DNA of 64,000 nucleotides from Mycteria americana (Eukaryota; Chordata; Aves; Ciconiiformes; Ciconiidae): the NCBI RefSeq assembly GCF_035582795.1, contig NC_134369.1, positions 56,544,001-56,608,000 on the forward strand. The letters are read 5' to 3'. The translations under genes and the position numbers were made by a program. This document shows positions 59,801 through 64,000 of the stretch, one piece after another (the stretch's first letter is position 1; every line of letters starts with the position of its first letter). Under the pieces are notes generated by a model, which saw only the letters and a list, made by a program, of their open reading frames with translations, was not told where the DNA came from and made no database searches.

Positions 59801-62800
59801 TTCTATGGATTATACTGTACCTGTAAAAGACCTTATCCTGATCCTGAAGATGAGGTAAGAAATAAAAAAACTGGTAGTAATCATATATAGATGGTATTTA
59901 TGCAAAATATTGTGCAAAGGGTGGTCACAGAGCTGCTTTGCAGGGAATATCCCACTTTAGGAAATCTTATGTTCCATATTGCTTTTGGTTGTCACATGCT
60001 GTATAAAGTAATTACTTTATCAGGTTTTTTAAAATGGTAGAATAGTTTATGCCTTAAAGACAGATGAGGAGGAGAAACCATCATTTGAACAAAATGCTGC
60101 TGCGGTTCTCTCTGCTTTCCTCTCTCTAAAGTTACAGAGTTCCCTTAGGGGGTGGGTTTCTCATCATCTTGAGAAAAGTGGCAAGCGCAGAATAAACACA
60201 TGGCACATATGAGGAGATACCAGAATCTGCTTCCTCGTGCCTGCAACAGTGCTCTGACAGGGCTTTAGGGACGGGGAGAGTCTGTCCTGTAGCACTGGCT
60301 TTAGCTTTCCTTTACGGTAGTCAGAACGCTTTTTCTCTGTCTGAAGTATTAAAATATATCACTTGGTTTGCACACGCACACTTTTGTTTGCAGTCATAGA
60401 AGTTAGGTGTTTTAAAGAATAGGGAAGGCACAAGTCTTTCAAATACAAGAGAGTATTTTATAAACTCACCTCTCTGAAGTTCAGAGATAGCTAAACATTT
60501 CTAAGGAAATCATTAATAATTGTTTCATAACAAAGCAGTTTGTACTGTACTGCATCGTGGACAGTTAAGTTAGGATTCTGGCATTCCTATATAAACCTGA
60601 TGACATCATGAATATCAGTATCTTTCTTTTGCTAAGCTGCCTGTTTGTGCATTTCTGTTTACAGGAAGAAAGATACCAATAGTGTATTAACTTTTATCAG
60701 CTCTTTTGTGTGAGAATGTCTTGCTCTGCTGGGAAAAGTAGTTTTGTAATAATAAATGTGAATTTCCGTAGTCTGGATAATACGGTAAATTACATATGCT
60801 GTTCAACTTCAGGGAAGCAAACTGACTAATGAAGCAGTAACTAATTATTAATGGCAGCTCCCTGTGGGTAGGTGAAGAGGGAAATGCAATTCACTTGAGC
60901 AGGCTTTGCATAATACCGTAGTTTGAGGCTTGTGAAGGATTCTGGAGGTTGCTATTGATGCTAATAATATGACCGTTCATCTAGATCCCAGATGAGATGA
61001 TCCAATGCATAGTTTGTGAAGACTGGTTCCATGGAAGGGTAAGGAAACTATAAGTAGCAGAACTGGCATTTGCATAGAAGTAAGTTAGTGTCGGTTAATC
61101 ACAGAATCACAGAATCGTATAGGTTGGAAAAGACCTTTAAGATCATCGAGTCCAACCATTAACCTAACACTACCAAGACCACCACTAAACCATGTCCCTA
61201 AGCACCTCATCCAAACGTCTTTTAAATACTTCAGGGATGGCGACTCAACCACTTCCCTGGGCAGCCTGTTCCAATGCTTGATAACCCTTTCAGTGAAGAA
61301 AAATTTCCTAATGTCGAGTCTAAACCTCCCCTGGCACAACTTGAGGCCATTCCCTCTTGTCCTATCACTCGTTACCTGGGAGAAGAGACCGACCCCCACC
61401 TCTCTACAACCTCCTTTCATGTAGTTGTAGAGAGCAATAAGGTCTCCCCTCAGCCTCCTTTTCTCCAGGCTAAACAGCCCCAGTTCCCTCAGCCGCTCCT
61501 CATCAGACTTGTGCTCTAGACCCTTCACCAGCTTCGTTGCCCTTCTCTGGACACGCTCCAGCCCCTCAATGTCTCTCTTGTAGCGAGGGGCCCAAAACTG
61601 AACACAGGATTCGAGGTGCAGCCTCACCAGTGCTGAGTACAGGGGCACAATCACTTCCCTAGTCCTGCTGGCCACACTATTTCTGATACAAGCCAGGATG
61701 CCATTGGCTTTCTTGGCCACCTGGGCACACTGCTGGCTCATATTCAGGCGGCTGTCAACCAACACCCCCAGGTCCTTTTCTGCCTGGCAGCTTTCCAGCC
61801 ACTCTTCCCCAAGCCTGTAGCGTTGCATGGGGTTGCTGCGGCCCAAGTGCAGGACCTGGCACTTGGCCTTGTTGAACCCCATACAATTGGCCTCAGCCCA
61901 TCGATCCAGCCTGTCCAGGTCCCTCTGCAGAGCCTGCCTACCCTCAAGCAGATCAACACTCCCGCACAACTTGGTGTCATCTGCAAACTTACTGAGGGTG
62001 CACTCGATCCCTTCATCCAGATCATTGATAAAGATATTAAACAGGACTGGCCCCAACACAGAGCCCTGGGGGACACTGCTTGTGACTGGCCGCCAACTGG
62101 AGTAAACTCCATTCACCACAACTCTTTGGGCCTGGCCATCCAGCCAGTTCTTAACCCAGCGAAGAGTTATTCTTACTTGGGAAGGTTTGCTGTAGTTCTC
62201 AAAAGATTATTACATGAGTTCTAAGGAATTTCTTTTCATATAGGTAAAGGAATATTGAAAGTTTAATCTTGCGCTGCTGTCCACTCCAGTCCAAAAAACC
62301 TAGGAAGAGTTCTACCTTTTGAAGGTTACTGCTGCAGAATAAAATAATAACTTTATAACTGTCTCTTTAATGGAAAATTCTATCATTACAATTGCTGAGA
62401 AAAAGATTCTTACTGAGGCACATCATTATCAACTACCTGAATAGTTCTTCATTCAAAATAATGCTTTTTAAACTGTAATTCCTTTAAGTAGCAAGGAACA
62501 AGCTGTGCTGTTGGTTCCTGATTACGAACTTTAGGGAAATCTTTTAAAAGCAGCTCAGCACTTCAGTGAGTGCCCTACTTAACGTGTAAGCATTAAGGAT
62601 TCAGCCTCTTGTGCCTTGAAGGGCATGAGTGAAATTCCATGTTTGAAGTTGCAGGATCAAAGAATAAAAAAAAAGGTGATTGGCTTCAATTAGGGGTTCT
62701 GTAGATAAACTATAGGATTCTTTTGTATAAATGTATGTATGAAGAATGTTATGCTGCATACTGTGAGCTTTGCAAGAATGCTTTTCAAAAGCAAGCCACT

Positions 62801-63396
62801 AAGTGCTTTTAGTTGCCTAAATAGTTCTCACCAGTTTATGGAGAGCTTTGGGACCTAATTCTTCTCAAGTTCAGTACGTGATCAATATGAAGACTGACAA
62901 TCTCTTACACATAAGGAAGCAATCATAAAAAGCTATTTAAGAGTTTAAATGTGCAGTGTGTGAGAGGTATCTTCACCTGTCCTATGTTTAGGACAGTTTA
63001 GAAGAATATCGTTTAGAAATGAGATAAAGATAGGACTGAGATTTCTGGGTATGTAGAAGGTATAAAAGGCTGTAGACAAAGAGAGAATTATTTCAGTTTT
63101 TCCCTGGAATTTTTATCAGCTCTTTCCAGTCTTTAAATTATACTGATAATCATTGTAGAAAGTTAGCAGGAGTGTATGCTTGTGCTGAAAATGTGATGGC
63201 TGTTGATGTTTTACTTCCTCTAAACGCAGAGTTGAGTCTGTTAATTTGCAGCGAATGCTTCACTGCTGTGCGCTTGTTTCTTTTTGATAGCATCTTGGTG
63301 CAGTCCCCCCTGAAAGTGGAGACTTCCATGAAATGGTATGCCAAGCCTGCATGAATCACTGCCATTTCCTGTGGGCCTATGCGTCGCAGTTAGCAG
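56809..63396 (+). CDS. UBR7: UBR7, UBR-box and PHD-finger protein (coding exons 1-6, partial)
   Basis: Coding exons: 56809-56976, 57110-57243, 58114-58174, 59759-59854, 60985-61038, 63291-63396, all with GT/AG borders and consistent phase. They give residues 1-206 of about 425; the gene continues to the right. The N-terminus is Ala/Gly/Glu-rich. The UBR box runs from about C52 to L120 (C67, C70, C81, C84, C88, H89, H92, C105, C107, C117). The atypical PHD finger runs from about C141 to C191 (C141, C143, C161, C164, H169, C188, C191). Matches to human UBR7 are close (for example [39 protein letters not shown]). UBR7 is a nuclear protein reported to monoubiquitinate histone H2B at K120 through its PHD finger, which replaces the RING of other UBR ligases. 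Intron 1 is only 133 bases. Confidence 0.97.
56977..57109 (+). other. UBR7: UBR7 intron 1, G-rich
   Basis: A 133-base intron built almost wholly of GGGG-containing words (GGGGGCTGGGGGCGGGG and relatives). Many overlapping G-quadruplex arrangements are possible on the sense strand. Confidence 0.85.
57244..59758 (+). other. UBR7: UBR7 introns 2 and 3 (with exon 3 at 58114-58174)
   Basis: Intron 2 (57244-58113) starts in the CpG island, where a 12-bp CGGCTCCTCCCG word is duplicated near 57348. Intron 3 (58175-59758) is plain AT-rich DNA without recognised elements. Confidence 0.85.
59855..63290 (+). other. UBR7: UBR7 introns 4 and 5 (with exon 5 at 60985-61038)
   Basis: Intron 4 (59855-60984) shows no recognised element. 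Intron 5 (61039-63290) carries the antisense CR1 element at 61097-62168; the rest is AT-rich without further recognised features. Confidence 0.85.
61097..62168 (-). mobile_element. CR1 LINE, 5'-truncated, 3' reverse-transcriptase region open
   Basis: The minus strand encodes about 344 or more residues of the CR1 ORF2 C-terminal part without a stop. Reverse-transcriptase blocks are [19 protein letters not shown] and the catalytic FADD in [12 protein letters not shown], followed by the CR1 tail region ([55 protein letters not shown]). The 3' end carries two ATTCTGTG octamers, the hallmark of CR1. The 5' side is cut near 62168, after [11 protein letters not shown]; endonuclease and early RT parts are missing, so this copy cannot move by itself. 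The long open frame implies a fairly young insertion. It lies antisense to UBR7 in intron 5. No clear target-site duplication was seen, which is normal for CR1. Confidence 0.95.
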
Positions 63397-64000
63397 GTGA
63401 AGAAAATTAAGATATCTGAGCCAATGTTTTGTAAGCATGTATTTCTCATACTTGGTTGATTAACGACATAATACTGTTTAAGTGGTTGGAGAAATGATAT
63501 TCATTATATTGGACAATTGCCTTCAGCAGCGGAACACGCGGGGCTGCAGTAACTGTTCTGTAAAAAAAATGCAGTTCCTAAATCTTAATTCTGTGGTGCT
63601 CACTCTTTTATTTATTTATCAGAGATGTGCTAGCACATAGATGGATGCAGATTTAATACTTGTCTCAAGGAACTTAATTTCTAAACCGGATCAAAGAACT
63701 GAAGAGCCATCCTAAGGGAAGCCATGAGACAAACAGCTGAGTCTCTGAGCAGCAAAGAGTGAATGATAGAGTGACCTGAAATGAATGTGTAAAACCTTAA
63801 TCTGAGTAGAGCTGGGGCTGTGCTCAGGACACACGTTGCCTGTGGTCACACCAGGCCTCTGTCTGCTATGTGGTCTCTGTGGGATCAGAAGGGTGGATGA
63901 CTTGACTTCTGTGGAAAGAACTGGTTTCACGTAGTCTCCTAAACATTGCTGTATCAACTGGTGATCGATCTCTTATGTGCCAGAAATTTCAATGGTAATT
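63397..64000 (+). other. UBR7: UBR7 intron 6, beginning
   Basis: Starts with donor GTGAAG after phase-1 exon 6 (CAG TTA GCA G). It contains a TTTA-type repeat near 63605 and no other recognised feature up to the window edge. Confidence 0.8.

Overview
The window looks like nuclear DNA from a bird. The evidence is vertebrate spliced genes with short coding exons, three CpG islands, a CR1 LINE with the typical ATTCTGTG 3' tail and an open reverse-transcriptase frame, and the gene order ITPK1 - LYSET (TMEM251) - GON7 - UBR7, which matches human chromosome 14q32. The species cannot be named from the sequence. I found no prokaryotic, plasmid, phage or CRISPR content.

Layout. Positions 1-27183 appear to be the first coding intron of ITPK1 (minus strand). 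It is non-coding as far as I can see and holds simple repeats, an old CR1/L3-like fragment near 20.1-20.5 kb and a tRNA-derived relic near 23.8 kb. Positions about 26.7-28.8 kb are the ITPK1 CpG island, with the first coding exon at 27184-27278 and many GC-rich tandem repeats. Positions about 28.8-45.3 kb are a gene-poor interval with no gene I can recognise. Positions 45.3-48.96 kb hold LYSET (plus strand): CpG-island promoter, non-coding exon 1, a 2.1 kb intron and a single coding exon. Positions 48.96-55.7 kb are intergenic. Positions 55.7-64.0 kb hold the head-to-head pair GON7 (minus, two coding exons, complete) and UBR7 (plus, coding exons 1-6; the gene runs off the right edge). A 5'-truncated CR1 lies antisense in UBR7 intron 5.

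Functions. The four genes are housekeeping genes that are not in one pathway. ITPK1 phosphorylates inositol polyphosphates. LYSET supports the Golgi GlcNAc-1-phosphotransferase that tags lysosomal enzymes. GON7 is a small subunit of the KEOPS tRNA t6A complex. UBR7 is a UBR-box/PHD protein linked to histone H2B ubiquitination. GON7 and UBR7 share a 245-bp bidirectional promoter with two identical GGTCACGTG boxes.

I did not find a convincing undescribed biological system. The best leads are regulatory or structural: a GGGGCC repeat just inside ITPK1 intron 1, convergent CTCF-like motifs at 28.1 and 56.7 kb, the twin E-box promoter, a possible longer LYSET N-terminus, and the open antisense CR1. 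Everything here comes from reading the sequence by eye; no alignment or search was run.
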